Source of the DNA: Taenia hydatigena
Lineage: Eukaryota > Platyhelminthes > Cestoda > Cyclophyllidea > Taeniidae
Length of the DNA stretch: 64,000 nt
Assembly: GCA_036345935.2 (NCBI GenBank)
Contig: JADWOT020000235.1
Location: 109,001-173,000, forward strand
Direction: 5' to 3'
Part shown: piece by piece, positions 38,667 through 50,914 of the stretch
Layout: every line of letters starts with the position of its first letter
Position numbering within the stretch: the stretch's first letter is position 1
Notes under the pieces: model-generated
Database searches by the model: none
Told to the model about the DNA's origin: nothing
The model's input: the letters and a program-made list of their open reading frames with translations, nothing else
Made by a program: the position numbers and the translations under genes

Positions 38667-39203
38667 TCATAAAAGGGTTGACGACAGTACTAGTATTATC
38701 GTGGAAGCGAATGCAGTTGAAATGGCCAAGCCTTTGTGTGTAGTCTTGTCAGTCGCGATAAATGAGGGCGTTGTGATAAAACTTCTTGAAATAGTCATCA
38801 CAAAATCCGGGGCAGATCCGTTCGCCTTGATGATTGTGAGAGTTTGGTTAGACCTGATTTTCATTCTAATTGTAGGAGTTTGGGTTGAAGTACCTTTGGC
38901 TGTGATTGCAGTCAACGTAGCCATTATAGGGTTCTGAGGAGACCTGCTATTATTTTTCATCACGGGATTCTCAGTAGACGTGCTATTCGCTGCGACAGTA
39001 GGAGGCATTTCGGAACTTTCAGGAGCAATTGACACGCTTTCTCCTTTCGAAGTAGGCACAGAAGGATCTCTTCGCTGTGAGATTTGAGGCAGCCAGGGTA
39101 GATTTGTTGATCATTCTGATCACAGGAGTCCGGGTAGACGTGCTATTCGTGATGGTCACAGGAATCATCCCGGTGCTTTTAGTAGCGACAGACACACTTC
39201 CTT
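38667..39203 (-). CDS. Ser/Thr-rich stalk and hydrophobic C-terminal exon(s) of the FN3 gene
   Basis: This follows a cttttttgcatag acceptor in phase 1, matching the donor of the FN3 exon at 39467. It encodes a Ser/Thr/Asn-rich region with degenerate repeats: NSTSTRTPVIRMI, NSTSTENPVMK and GTSTQTPTIRMKI. This is typical of a heavily glycosylated extracellular stalk. The end is ...STAFASTIILVLSSTLL, a short hydrophobic tail directly before the stop, suggesting a GPI-attachment signal or weak anchor. The first repeat unit and the rest lie in different frames, with the switch between 39060 and 39125. The frames join in phase if 39075-39123 (GTGATC...CTCACAG, 49 nt) is spliced out; otherwise there is a one-base frameshift. 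A possible poly(A) signal (AATAAA, minus strand) lies near 38413. Confidence 0.65.
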
Positions 39204-39466
39204 CTATGCAAAAAAGCGCATTTTCTCCATTATATCTTTTGGCTTCTATTTTCAATTAACTGTTACAAGTGCTTAAGGAACATTTAGACAGCCTCACTAG
39301 GCACACCTATCTTACGGTGCGTTGTAGATAGTACAAAAAGGGAGTTTGAGATTGCGCATAGGAACAACTTTAATGGCATCAAGAGGATGCAGATCCCTAC
39401 CATACTGATTAAGCCTAGTCAACCGTAATTTTTTACAAAATTCGATAAATGGGTGGAAAGACTCAC

Positions 39467-39775
39467 CTCCTTTCAAATGTGGTGTGGTTACGTTCACTAT
39501 CCTACTAGGATAACTAGCGTACCTATGCTTGAGCAACAGTCCCTTTTGCGTGAGTGCTCTAACATAGACAGAAATAATTTGTCCCGGCTGCAAGCCTGTA
39601 AAGACGTAGGACGAAATTGGAGGAAGGTGAATCTCGTCCTGCCGTTCATTGTCGAGGTACCAAGTGACAATATAGCCAAGAATATGGACGTAGGGTTCAG
39701 GTGGTGGGTCCCACCTCATTTGCACCGTGTAAGAGTTGATTGTCTTCAGTTTTACATTCTGCGGAACGCTAGGAT
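39467..39775 (-). CDS. Fibronectin type III domain exon
   Basis: The 309-nt exon is symmetrical (phase 1 at both ends), with acceptor ttttcttatatgcag and donor GGAG|GTGAGT. It holds one whole FN3 domain: PSVPQNVKL in strand A, MRWDPPPEPYVHILGYIVTW with the core Trp and Tyr, and the F-strand motif FTGLQPGQIISVYVRAL with the usual L-x-P-G-x and Tyr. Phase 1-1 exons of this size are typical for shuffled FN3 modules in metazoan adhesion proteins. The domain is extracellular by family precedent. It joins in phase to the Thr-rich exon at 39203, so the gene codes an FN3-stalk-hydrophobic tail protein on the minus strand. A signal-peptide exon should lie upstream (above 39775), but I did not find it. 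The architecture recalls cestode oncosphere FN3 antigens (EG95/45W type), but identity to that family is not shown. Confidence 0.9.
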
Positions 39776-40058
39776 CTGCATATAAGAAAATGTCGACTTG
39801 TAATCACTGTTTAGAGATGGACGAAACTTTATTTCTCAGTGTACCCCTACTTTTCTGCAGATAAATGCGGATAAATTTTTAGTGGACAAGCGTCAATGTA
39901 GAGAAACGAATGACTGTAAATAACACGTTGTGTTTCAAGTGTCGATGTGTTAAATAGCACACCTAAAGTACCAGGCACTACGACTCCATGCACTGTGACT
40001 ACATGTAAACAAGGGGAAAAATTTGTCCCTCATGTTTCGCACTTTACTCCTTCTACAA

Positions 40059-40256
40059 TTAGGTATTGTTAAATTGTAGTGAGATCTTAAATTTATCGAC
40101 ATGTGACTTGGCAGGCACATAATAAATTGTTTGCGATCCTGAAAAGGCCTGCTCAGTGCTTTCAATTAGCCAGATTTTTGATAACTTCCATGACATTGGC
40201 AAATTACGGATCGCTATGTATTCCTTCATGTTGACCTTGTCCAAGACATTACTTGC
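40059..40256 (-). CDS. Doubtful open segment upstream of the FN3 exon
   Basis: The frame includes NMKEYIAIRNLPMSWKL and KFKISLQF, which have a beta-rich, FN3-like pattern. No good donor precedes its stop, and the acceptor (acaaaaag) is poor. It could be a decayed FN3 exon or chance. Confidence 0.15.
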   Translation of the reverse strand, partial: ASNVLDKVNMKEYIAIRNLPMSWKLSKIWLIESTEQAFSGSQTIYYVPAKSHVDKFKISLQFNNT

Positions 40257-40520
40257 GGCTTTTTGTAAAGTTGCTTAATGAAATCAAACGAAATGCTTAC
40301 AAATTCCTTTCGCAAATCTTTTTTTAATCCACACATGCTCCATGCATTTTGATACACTTAAGTGCAAACTAAGCTGGACTGTACCCTGCTGACATCAAAA
40401 TAGATATCAGTTAAAAGGCATTTTGATGATAACTTAAAAATGCTTAGTGAAAGGTAAACAGCAATCAAGATATGAAGCAAATAAGAAGGTCTGTTTAGCC
40501 GTGTCAGGGTGAATTCATCG

Positions 40521-40570
40521 TGATATGGTATGAAGTGATGAGATTTGATGCCAAGTGATGCGACGTGATG
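40521..40570 (+). repeat. Decameric GATG repeat
   Basis: Five consecutive 10-base units. The last four all end in GATG (tgaagtgatg, agatttgatg, ccaagtgatg, cgacgtgatg). The same phasing is seen at 23231-23290. Confidence 0.6.
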
Positions 40571-41049
40571 TAGTTCGAAGCAAAGGAGTAAAAGCAGTCA
40601 AATTCCTTCTAACATTAATCAGCTATTGCACATTGACTGGTCAGATTCCCTAATTTATCAAACTTTATAAGTTGTCAAATATTTATACATTTTGTACGCA
40701 TTAGAACAAAGTAATAGAAGTTGTCTTACTGGTCTTTCGTGCAAAATCCCCATGCAGGATGAAAGCTGCCACCAACACGAGACCGATTTGAAGGGGCATC
40801 TCATCCAGAAATTTCTTGTACTTACAGTCTACACATGTACTTATAGCTAAGTTATGAGCCCATGGGTTGGTCTATACTTGACCTACGATGAGTGTCGTGT
40901 TTTTACGTGCACATTGTGAAATCATATGTTAATGGGTCATTTGAACGCTTGTGCTGGGTACTTGAGTGAGGACACGCACTCTAGCAATAGGACATTTATC
41001 CTCATCTATGTGATGACTGTGTTGTTTTGATTAGGCAATTTGCAGGGAT

Positions 41050-41304
41050 TTACGAGAAAGTTAACGCGAGCGCTAAGACCATGGAAGTAAATAGGTTTGC
41101 AGTGGCTAAATCGGTGGATGCAGGTCCGCAGACTGCTATTACTTCAGGCTTAGAAGCAGAAACTTTGACACAAAATGTTTTATCACTGCATTTTTGACAC
41201 CTACACGTGAGCCTACTCTTAACAGAGTATAATGAGGTGATTCTGACCGCCACATTAAGTCGATTTCCTGGAAGACAATTGATGGAAATGGTCATAGATC
41301 TAAG
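41050..41304 (-). CDS. Terminal exon with FN3-like strand, Cys-rich segment and GPI-like tail
   Basis: About 81 codons from a possible ATG at 41295 (or an acceptor near 41304 or 41299) to the stop at 41050. The segment LPGNRLNVAVRITSLYSVKS fits the F-G strands of an FN3 domain (L-x-P-G...V-x-V-R-x). It is followed by CRCQKCSDKTFC and a C-terminal GPASTDLATANLFTSMVLAL-type tail. That tail has small residues, a short spacer and a hydrophobic end at the stop, the pattern of a GPI-attachment signal. It would be the last exon of a separate minus-strand gene upstream of the FN3 gene, suggesting a small cluster of related surface proteins. No upstream exon was found, and homology is judged by pattern only. 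Confidence 0.45.
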   Translation of the reverse strand, partial: LRSMTISINCLPGNRLNVAVRITSLYSVKSRLTCRCQKCSDKTFCVKVSASKPEVIAVCGPASTDLATANLFTSMVLALALTFS

Positions 41305-42004
41305 CTTTTAAAAAGCTAAGTAATAAATTTTGAAGAATGGGCTTGCACTTGAATGTTTGCGTAGAGTGGCAACTACTGCCTGAACCCTACCGTATACAGG
41401 ACTAAAGAAAATTTTTCAAACCACCAGCCTAATTTTGCGCACTAACAGTGATAGCAAAGGCTTTCATGCAACGAGGGCATGGAGGCCACTTAAAGTTGAT
41501 GGTGCAGCCAGCAATGAGGCACTTGGTCTTATTTGGGCAATATCATGATGCAAGTAATATATTAGGCTGACAACTTTATGCTTCACATGTAGAACGACGC
41601 AACGCCAAAAGGAAGACAATTCCTTATGTGTTCTAAATCATCCTATTTAGGCTTGCATTCATGAGTGCGCTGGTATAAAGTGAAAATCAAAATGAAATTA
41701 AAAAAGTGATGCTTTCGAGCACAAAAAGTAGACTAGGAGTGAGAAGAAAATTAGCAAGCCTTAAAGCATTCCTTTGCAATACGAGTTTATGGAATGCGAA
41801 TGTTGTGCGACAAATGATCTTGACCCCCTTGCATGATGTTCCCTTTCGTCAGCGTGGATAGATCTCCGAACTCAACCGATTTTTCAAACAGGAATGGCCG
41901 GCTTTCACTCAAATCCCAAAGTCATCTGTTTCTCCGACGTCTGTAGAACGGCGTTTTATTAAGTGCGAATTCCAAAGGTCTTCACAATAAGTCTCTCAAA
42001 ACAA

Positions 42005-42239
42005 CTAGGTGGAGTTGCGAGGAAAGCGGTGCTGGGAGTTTCGATGATTCGTCCTCTGTGTATTTGTTTTAGCATAGCCTTTCAGATCCCGTATAGGGAC
42101 AAGAGTGTGTTTTCGTGCATAAGTTGAGACGAAAAATGTCAATTCGAGCAGGTCTTTGTTCACGTCATGCTGAACATGAATGAGATGTACTTTATTTTCA
42201 ATATCGGACGGATGCACATTATAAGCATCAACGTGTAAC
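42005..42239 (-). CDS. Candidate terminal exon, unknown protein
   Basis: This is open for 77 codons after an accagctag acceptor and ends at TAG. The translation includes ENKVHLIHVQHDVNKDLLEL and ends in a basic, Asn/Arg-rich tail. It has a balanced, protein-like composition but no recognised domain. It lies on the same strand as the FN3-type exons to its left. No partner exon was established. Confidence 0.3.
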
Positions 42240-45200
42240 CTAGCTGGTAGGTTTGTGATTCTGCCTTTGTTAATAAATGAGATCGACCTCCACAGTTATG
42301 GAAAACTTTAAATCACACAGATCCATAGTAAAAATCATTACAGATATCCCGCTATCAGCATGATGGGAGGACGCGAAGGTTTCGTTAGAATCTTTAATTG
42401 GCACAAAATCTATATGTCCAAACATCCACATCTAAGAATGGAAAATGAAGAGTTCAAACTATTACTGACAATTAAAACAGTCACTGACGACAATAAATGG
42501 CGCGAGCGAGGCAGGTTTTATCTCTGATTTTACTCTATTCTAAAAGCCACCACATAACGACAATTGAGCAACTCTTTTTGAGTAAAAATACTCAGAAGTC
42601 GCGCAAACATCAATACTATAAATCCATTGTATTCTGCTTTCGAAAGCTAAAGATGCCTTGGCCAGTAATCAGGAATGCTAGAAACTCTTGATCTGCGGTC
42701 AGGCACCGTGAATGGCAAATCATTTCGGCCTGTTATTTAATGGACTTGCACTCACTGACCGTTTAGACATAAGTACCGAATTTCTATTTCCTATTTCCGA
42801 ATCATGCAAATATGCGAGTGCAAATGTCAAACAGGAGCGATTGGAGCATATGAATAAATGAACGAACGTTTAAAGAGTTGTGCGAATGACAAAATCATTT
42901 CCAGACGCTAACTGTCTGGCCTGTTGGGTGGCTAATATAAAACTGTTTTAACTCATTTCAAAGGCTTTGCAAAATCTCTTCTCACTTCCACGACCACAAA
43001 TGAGCGCGGTATAATTCTATTCAGTTTCTTGTAGGAGACCGTTACAATCTACTTGTTTAATGGGTGCAATGACAAAAAAAGGAAATAAATCTCGTACAAG
43101 CCACTATAAGAAGCATTTATCAATTTAACTTATGTTAATTGGTAATGAGTTAGGAGCTAAATTCAGCAAATGGCTCATCAATTTGGCCGTATCAAAAGAG
43201 AGATTAAGACGTTTAATTGAGGCGGGAAATGATGAGAACAACTGTGGAAACATGGGGACCATCAGGTGTGCTTGTAAATAAGCCAACTCGTAGGCATATG
43301 CACATAAGCCATGCGATCCGCGTGCGACCCACGTTGTAATTCCAATCGTGGCCATGCTTGGTCACCTGCAGAAAACATTTTTCTAGGGGACGTATGCAAT
43401 ATCAGAGGAGAGATGTGCTCAAAATTACCTGATGGCCACGCATAAAATGGCCTTTGCATGCAAAACCAACTCAATTGTCCACAATTTTGCCACCTAAAAG
43501 GTTTTAAGGATCGCTTTTCTTTAAACAACTGTGCATGTTTATATCGCAACCCGTTTAGTTTAATTTTCAGTCTTCCTCTTCTTTCCTTCATTCCATAGTG
43601 GATGAGGCTTTAAACCGACACTGTTTGATCCCTTTTTACAGAATTGGATAGGAAACACTGCTTGTAGCAATCGCATCAGAGAGACACGGATAGGCTTTAA
43701 TGCATGAACGATAAGTCTCGGTCCTGCATGTCTAAGTCTTTGGTGTTCATTGGCTTCTCTTATAAGCAAGCAGTTTTATTCATACCCTGCAAAGCGTTAA
43801 GGTTTTAATGGTGCCATAGGCGTAACAAAACTATTTGTAATGCAACGTCGGTTTCTTTTCACAAACCTCTATTTAGAAGGTAACAAATTTGCGGCAACTA
43901 TTCGACGCAATTGCAAAAAGAGATGAATGAAGAGATTTAGAAGCCTTCAAAGCGCATTGTCGTCTCTATATGTCACTTGACTGGTGATCTAGCTGATGAA
44001 CTATTGCGCAAACGTATTTCATCAATCAGATTACACTTCACTAAAATTTTCATGGCACTGAGTCCTTTAAAATTTTGTTTGTAACGAACCGTCATTACCT
44101 CCTTATCACCAAAGAGGCTGTGATTTGAGGTTTTTCCTTGTGATGCGCTTATCGTTTGGCAAACTACTATTGTGTTCAGTTATTAATGCATAGCTGGTTG
44201 ATGCTTGTTGCCACCACGCTTCATCCTGGTGCTATTTAACAGGTGTCAAGCGACGCCTCAGCGTCAGTCTAATGAAGAAGAGCCCCATTCTTTAACCAAC
44301 TTAGACAGGTCTGCACTCTTCTTGTTGATTCTACACTTGATATTACTAGGGCTTTGGACGAGAGAAGAACAGTTGTAAGCACAAAAAGACCACACGGATA
44401 AAGGAGCGCTTATCTATGCATGCAAGTAATTGGTTGCCACTCTCAGACCTTTTCAAATGACTGTTATTCATTGGGTAGAGGCACGCAAAAGGCGGACATA
44501 GATCTTAACATCTGCTGCAAGCCGAAAGGATTATTGTTCGCATAGCATTTCAATTCCAAGTAAAACTTTTGCAAAACAATCAACCAACAGCATCAGAAAT
44601 CGTTATCCTTAGTTAGAATACAGGTTGTCTAATGGAAATAAATTGAATGATTGCATTAACGAGAGTACTTAACCGCTCTCCATTAAAAGCCATCAAGCAT
44701 TTCTAGAATTCTGTACTTAGTGCAAAACGGATTACAGACCCACTTGAAACGGTCTTGACTCTAATTGCAACTAAGATCTATTCGCTTGGCATAACTAGAA
44801 TATTAGTTATGAAAACGCTCTTCTGGAAACATTCAAGACTAGTCAATCAGCCTATATGAGTTCCTCCTCTCGTTCATGGCAGCATCCCTTTAGAATCCCG
44901 TGCCCTTTTGCTTCTTTTAGACCTAGTCTGTTGATATGATTGAATGTTAACTGATGGCCTAACTGATGACACCTCCCCGGTTGGCAATCATGTTAGTAGT
45001 AACTATTGCCCATTCCATGTGGGGAGAAGGTGGGTGCCACTCATGTGTCCCGCCTAACGATTATGACGCAGGTGGCCACGGAGATCCTGCAACTTAGACC
45101 GAACTTAATGAAGAGTAAGTGGTGGAAAAGATGTGATGGACCACTTTAAAGTAAATTTAACTGAGCAATTTGTTGCAGGATGAAATGTCTCAGTCTAAAT

Positions 45201-48094
45201 GATGATTTTTTTAGCATCGGAAAAGGGGTTCCTCTTTTTGCTCAACTTCATGCGTGCCTGACTGTTGGCAGTAACTGACAGAATCCAAGCGTCTTTATGC
45301 ACAGGTAGTTAAGTGATGCAATGACAGGATAGCTGTTATGACCCATCTTGACCTCCGGATCTCAACTGTGTGAATACCAAACTGTCTTCTGTTGAGACCG
45401 CTAGCTTGTAGTAGTTGGTACTAGTTGCTGTAAGGAATGACAATGAAGGCGTGGTGATTTAGTGTGAAGCTTAGAGATGGACGAATCACAAAGGGCAAAG
45501 GTTTTTGTTTCTTCCTGCTCTTAAAACAGCTTAGAGGAATTTGACCATGTGCAGGAAAAGTTGAGGTTCCTGCAACTTTCTCACTAAAATTTCTTAAAAG
45601 TATTTAGCATCGAGGAATGATTTGCAACAGGCAGTCCTGCATTGACGCAGATGGCAGTTTGGGGAGGAGAGGGTCAAATTATCAGAGCCTCATCTAAGGA
45701 CGCTACGAATGACAAAATGACGTGCTGCATTTACTATAAATGCAGACAAGTGCAAATAAACTCTATTAAAAGTATTTATGTCACTAGTGAATCTGATTAC
45801 GGAGTTGTAAGGTGAGTAGGCAAAAGCATGCGGTCTAGATGGTGAATAGTGCTAAAATGACACCGTCTTTTGACCCATAATAATTTTTCCGGTCACAATT
45901 TTGTGGATGTCGAAGTGAGTCACCGTAGCAAAGCCTGATTGTAAGTGGGTAGGAATTTGACCTAAACTTATGCGACATTTCAAGGCTAATCAGATAATAA
46001 GGGCTTTAGAATAGAGCTATGGAGGATTCGCTGGTGAAAGCTAGCATTCAGAATTTCAAGTAGAAGCATATAGTTTATAATAATTTTAAGGAAATCGCGC
46101 ACGTTGCCAAGGCGAATTACCGATCCCGGCGGCTGGAGTTCGCTTATAGTATAAAAATATTTGCAAGATTTAAAAAAACTATAGGGATTTCGGAAGTGGC
46201 AACAATGATACATACTATAGATTTAACATCAATTCAGCCTAAAGTGTAACTACTGGCAGGCCGACTGCAGAAGTATTCGTTAGTTGCAACCCCTATTTGC
46301 TTTATTTGAAGTCAATGAAATAGTCACCTCGTTACAAAGTGCACCGTTTGAGCAAAAGACAAGAACACAAAAAGTCGAATTTTGGGTTCGACCCTAGCAC
46401 CAAGTAGACTAGAACAGCTACTTCCTCAGGTACACATTTTCTTGATCCCCATTGTTACTGCATCTCCAAAATACTACACCTGTCGCAACGAGACTGGTTT
46501 GTCCGTTCCCGGGTTAGTTCGAGGAAATTGGACATGAACAAAGGTGCTGCCACAGCTTGCATATACAAATAATTGCACTTATTAGATTCCGCCTTTATTT
46601 GTTTAATTAAATCAAAACGATTTTGAATCAATTAGGCTTGAAGTGGGAGATCGGCGATCTTTAAATAACTAGTCGAGACTCCTGTTGCCTTGGACTATGT
46701 TCTGGTTGCTTTGCGGTGGTGTTCATTGCTTTTCTTTAGATCGTTCACGATTGGACAAAGTTTGAGAGGTATTAGCAAAAGCAACTTCTCTACCGTTCTA
46801 GACACATATGGGTTTACTTATTACTGCCACACTCGAGTATTGGGTAGCTAGAGATCATGGGAAAAATCGTTGAAAATGTTTGATTAGGATGTCACTTCAA
46901 CCTTCATAGCAGCCGGTGATGTAACGGGCGTATAAGTTTGCCTTTATGATTGGAACAAGGATGCGGACAATGCCTTGGTTTTCATGGATTGCCATCAAAT
47001 GGGTAAGCGCATGTTCGTAAACAGGTATCAATTTATAACTTTTCTTAAACAACATTCTTCTGCTGGCATTTAACTCCTCGAGGCGTTTCTTGCTAAGATG
47101 ATTCCTCGGATATTCATTTTGTGGCTACATTTTATTGTGATTTTAGGAACCCTGCTACTTCGATAATAACCCCTACGCGAAGGCGTGTTTAGGCCTCTAG
47201 TGGACTAGCAAGTAGCCTGTGCTCTTCTCAACAGCCGCCTCGTTGTTGACTTACCCGCTTTGCGCGGTTAGTTAATCAATCGATCAATACAATCGATAGG
47301 GCCGCCTGCTGTTCATTCGATGCGTGCTGGATATTTGCCTAGTCGGTCGGCCCAATCATTGATCTACTCGACTTACGGTGAGTTAAGCTGCAAACAATCT
47401 CATAGATGGGTAAGTGGAAAACGGCGTTGGCATTCACTCAGGATTATGGTGCGCAGGGCCGTCAACTGTTATCAGTACATGCCAATGACACAATGTCGAA
47501 ATGAACTTACTACGGCTTGATCCACGAGTGTTTCAAATTACCTGCGGTCTGCTGTTGTGAAGAATTTTTTGTCCCTCTAACTTATTGGGTATGAGAGTCT
47601 AGCGATTTTTAAAATTAGTATTATTATTTATGGGCTCACTTCTTACCCAAACTCATGCTCTCCGAGCAAATAATCGTCAGGGTCTAATACAATCGGCTGA
47701 TATCGTATACAAATTTAGCCGAGAGGGGTATCGCTAAACTTTGCGACAGATTTGTACACAAGAAAAATCTAGAATTCGTCTGGGCGATACTCGCAGAGGA
47801 TATCTGCCATTGCAACATCGCCCGCAGACTGCCGGTATCCCAAATCCTGTTATATGCATATCCAATCACTATGCCATATTTCGTCTTTAAGTTAGTCTTT
47901 AACTTCCACGTTATTCTAAAGCGTAAGAGAATACTTTACAAGCACAAAAATACGTTACTGTTGTTTGCCTACAGCGCTGTTTTCTTACATTCAGCCTTAA
48001 TGTCTTTTTATATTCGGACTTAGTTTAAATAGCAGAGAGGAATCAAAAACAGCAACCACACCAATCAATCTCTTTTAAGCAATTATTCCTCCAG
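42240..48094. other. No firm gene
   Basis: Open frames are short. Minus-strand 47765-47839 reads as 24 protein-like codons (...SAGDVAMADILCEYRPDEF, then stop) after an aacag acceptor. A 43-nt minus segment (about 47653-47695) with good splice sites reads PDDYLLGEHEF. Their relation is unclear, so they are not called as a gene. B-box-like words occur near 46388 and 43340. Confidence 0.4.
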
Positions 48095-48468
48095 CTTTAC
48101 TGCGCCCATCTATCCAGCAAGTCACACCAAGGTAAGTTGGCACCCAGTGCTTCAATACAACCGCCCTATTTATGCTCGCGATAACCCACTAATGGCCACC
48201 ACTAACGCATGTTATTCAGTCGGCTCAGAAGCCACGTCAACAAATGGCACTCCACACCCTCGCAAAGGCCAATAAGCTCATCATAAAAGTCTATACAGTA
48301 CAAGAACAACACTTTCGAAATGGCCAAGTGTTCCAACAGGCGGGATCTCCTCTACACCTCCTAAAAGAAAGAAAACATCCAATTAATAAATTAGTCGAAC
48401 AACATCCTCAATCGAGTGCCACGGAATGGGAGACGAAGGAGACACTCACCAAAGATGCAGCGCGGTAG
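48095..48468 (+). CDS. Candidate two-exon 3' gene end, unknown protein
   Basis: Exon 48095-48131 has a strong acceptor (aattattcctccag) and donor (CCAAG|GTAAGT). Exon 48220-48468 follows a gttattcag acceptor and stays open for 82 codons to TAG. Both join in phase 0 across an 88-nt intron. The first reads FTAPIYPASHTK, the second begins SAQKPRQQMALHTLAKANKL. The product is basic and Gln/Lys-rich, with no domain I recognise. Splice signals on three sides raise it above chance, but a 5' start exon is missing. Confidence 0.4.
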
Positions 48469-50914
48469 GGTGTAAGAAAGGAGTGAACAAGTGGGCCTCT
48501 ACTTCTACATTTCGAAAATGTCATCAGATCTAGTTATTGCGCGCACACTATGATCCCTAATATCTGGGAGGGAAAAGGGAAGGCCTCATTTCACATGGCG
48601 TGGAGATGTTCTCGGTGGATTGGGTGGGCCAAACCAGGATGTTGTGGTTGACTTGGATGGTTGTGCATAAAGGCTCCTCTGAAAATGAAGTAGTATCAAC
48701 TTACATCTTTCCTTATTTATCCAAGCCTGCCATAATCTAGCCCAAGTGATGCATCCGCTCCGTGATATGGTAGTGGAGCCTAGTTGTAATCTAGTAAGGC
48801 ATAGTCTTGAGCACCGTACTAGAGCGCTTTCGCAGTGGAATATAAATATGGGCAAGTTACTTCTCTCCGGTAGGTCTGATGATGCGGCTGTTAAGTTAGA
48901 TGCTGTGAGCGCATATAAGAGCCATTAAAAGTAGGCACAGCATGGCGAACGCTGTGCAAGGTATGGATGCAATTAGAGGAATCGGCTAACAAATAAACGG
49001 ATCTAATGCGCATTCGCAATCTCACTCTTGGACAAATCCTTGCCTCTTACCACGTTAGATGCCAGTAGCGCATATATTTTTCCGTATGCGTAAAGAAGAA
49101 TGCCTCATTGGCTAAAAGAGACAAGAGAGTGGCTGAGATAGGAGTAAAGTGATGAAGACCCATTAGAATGTGGGTAGAGAAGGCCGGAAATGGGAAGAGA
49201 GGATTGGAATTAGACACCCAAGGAAGATTCGCACAATGCTGTGGTGCAGCACTCACTCACTCATCAGCCCCCAAGACTGTGTTCTCCTATGTGCGAACAC
49301 AATGCTTAGCATGCATGTGGAGTCTAAGATTTGAAGCGCGAAAATCACTCACTAAAAATACTCAGTGATGGCAGGGGAGGTTTAGTGGTGAATGCAACAA
49401 ATACCCTGCTATAGCATTGTCCTTAGCACGGTGACCCAGCCGTGGTTACCATCTTTCACTTTTGGTTATTCTGGTAAATGGACCCTATTCGCAGCCATTT
49501 TCTTCCTTTCAAACACGCAGTTGAGTTCAGTGGTAGGACTTGCGATGAAGTAAACAGCATATTTGACAAGGCAAAGGTAGATCCACTGATGCTTAAATCG
49601 ATCCTCAGGTTTTTAATACGGGTAGAGGCCTTTGATAACACCTGAAAAATGATAGCCATTTTGTGGTAAGTCACGCCGGACAATAATCATTAAGTGTAGA
49701 AATTGTCTTTGGAGTAAATCAAGACGAAAGCAGTGCCAAAGTCACCTGATGCGACGCTAAAGACTCCATACAGGCTTGACTGCATTTTGCTCACTGATCA
49801 TTTGAATTGAGTGCTTGAAGCTTGATGACGACTGACATGGTTGTGGGATGTGCTACACATTTTCCATGGATTCAGTGGAAGCATATGATTGTTTAGGGCC
49901 CATTAGCAACAATTAGGCATTTTTAAAGGTAAGTTACTCATAACATTGCAAGTAATGGTTTGCACAAGTCACTCAACAAATGACTACAGAATTCCATCAG
50001 ACATGCAGGTTTTTCATTTTATGCCCCATAATGAAGTGCTATTGATTTGGAGGAGAATGTTGTCAAGCGGACCTAAGCTGAATTGCATGGTGTGTCCATA
50101 TGGACGCTGCAGTTGCTCACGTTACCAGAGCAAACAAGGAAGTTGGATGAATTCAAATAATGACAAGAGAACAGTCACATATAACTACACCAAGAACCGG
50201 GGTTTTTTCTTCTTTAAACTCGTCATCACAGACGTAATACACAACGCTGCTGTTCTATTTCTTCTTGTTTTTACAACTAAGTCAAAGACTGCCATCAATT
50301 ATGAATTTAACGCAGTGAAGATGTAAGCAATTAGATGGCTCATGAGCTCTACTTTTACTAAGCCTGAGATGGGCTGTCTTAGCCCGTTAAGGATTCTAGA
50401 CTCCCGTGCATCACATTGCGCTCGTTGATGACACAGCACTATGCTGGGCAGAACTACTGATTTAAAAGCAAGCAGGAGGGTCAAATACACCTTCCAAAAA
50501 GCAAGTTTTTGGTTACTTTCTGTCGCAGCTTAGAAGTTTGTGCTTCATTTTCATAATTTTGGATTATTAAAACGGTTTTTTTCTTGCTGTCAAAATTGCG
50601 ATGAAAATCGATTTAATCATGCTAAAACAAAGCTTTACGACATACTCAGCGAACAACTTATCCACTGTTAATAAGTTAAACTTGGAAAACACCCCATCAT
50701 TACGAAGCAGGATGGATAAGTAGGTAAGGTGCAATGAAATTAAAATAAGTCTTTGAGTCGCCTATAATTTTAACTAAACGCTTGACGATTGCTCACCTCC
50801 GTTTAATCTCATTTAAAGTTAAGGACAGATCCAGGAAGTCGCCTTGCCTACTCACTCAATTCACCGTAATTTCAGTGGTAAAATTCGACGCATTTTGTAT
50901 CGCTCTCCACCAAA
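48469..50914. other. No firm gene
   Basis: The 126-codon frame at 49946-50326 is Phe-, Ser- and Asn-rich without domain or splice support and is judged chance. Purine-rich stretches near 49120-49210 resemble the GA-rich part of the R3/R4 repeats. Confidence 0.4.

Noticed and set aside
49946..50326. 126-codon plus-strand open frame
   Set aside because: Low-complexity Phe/Asn/Ser content, no domain and no supporting neighbour.
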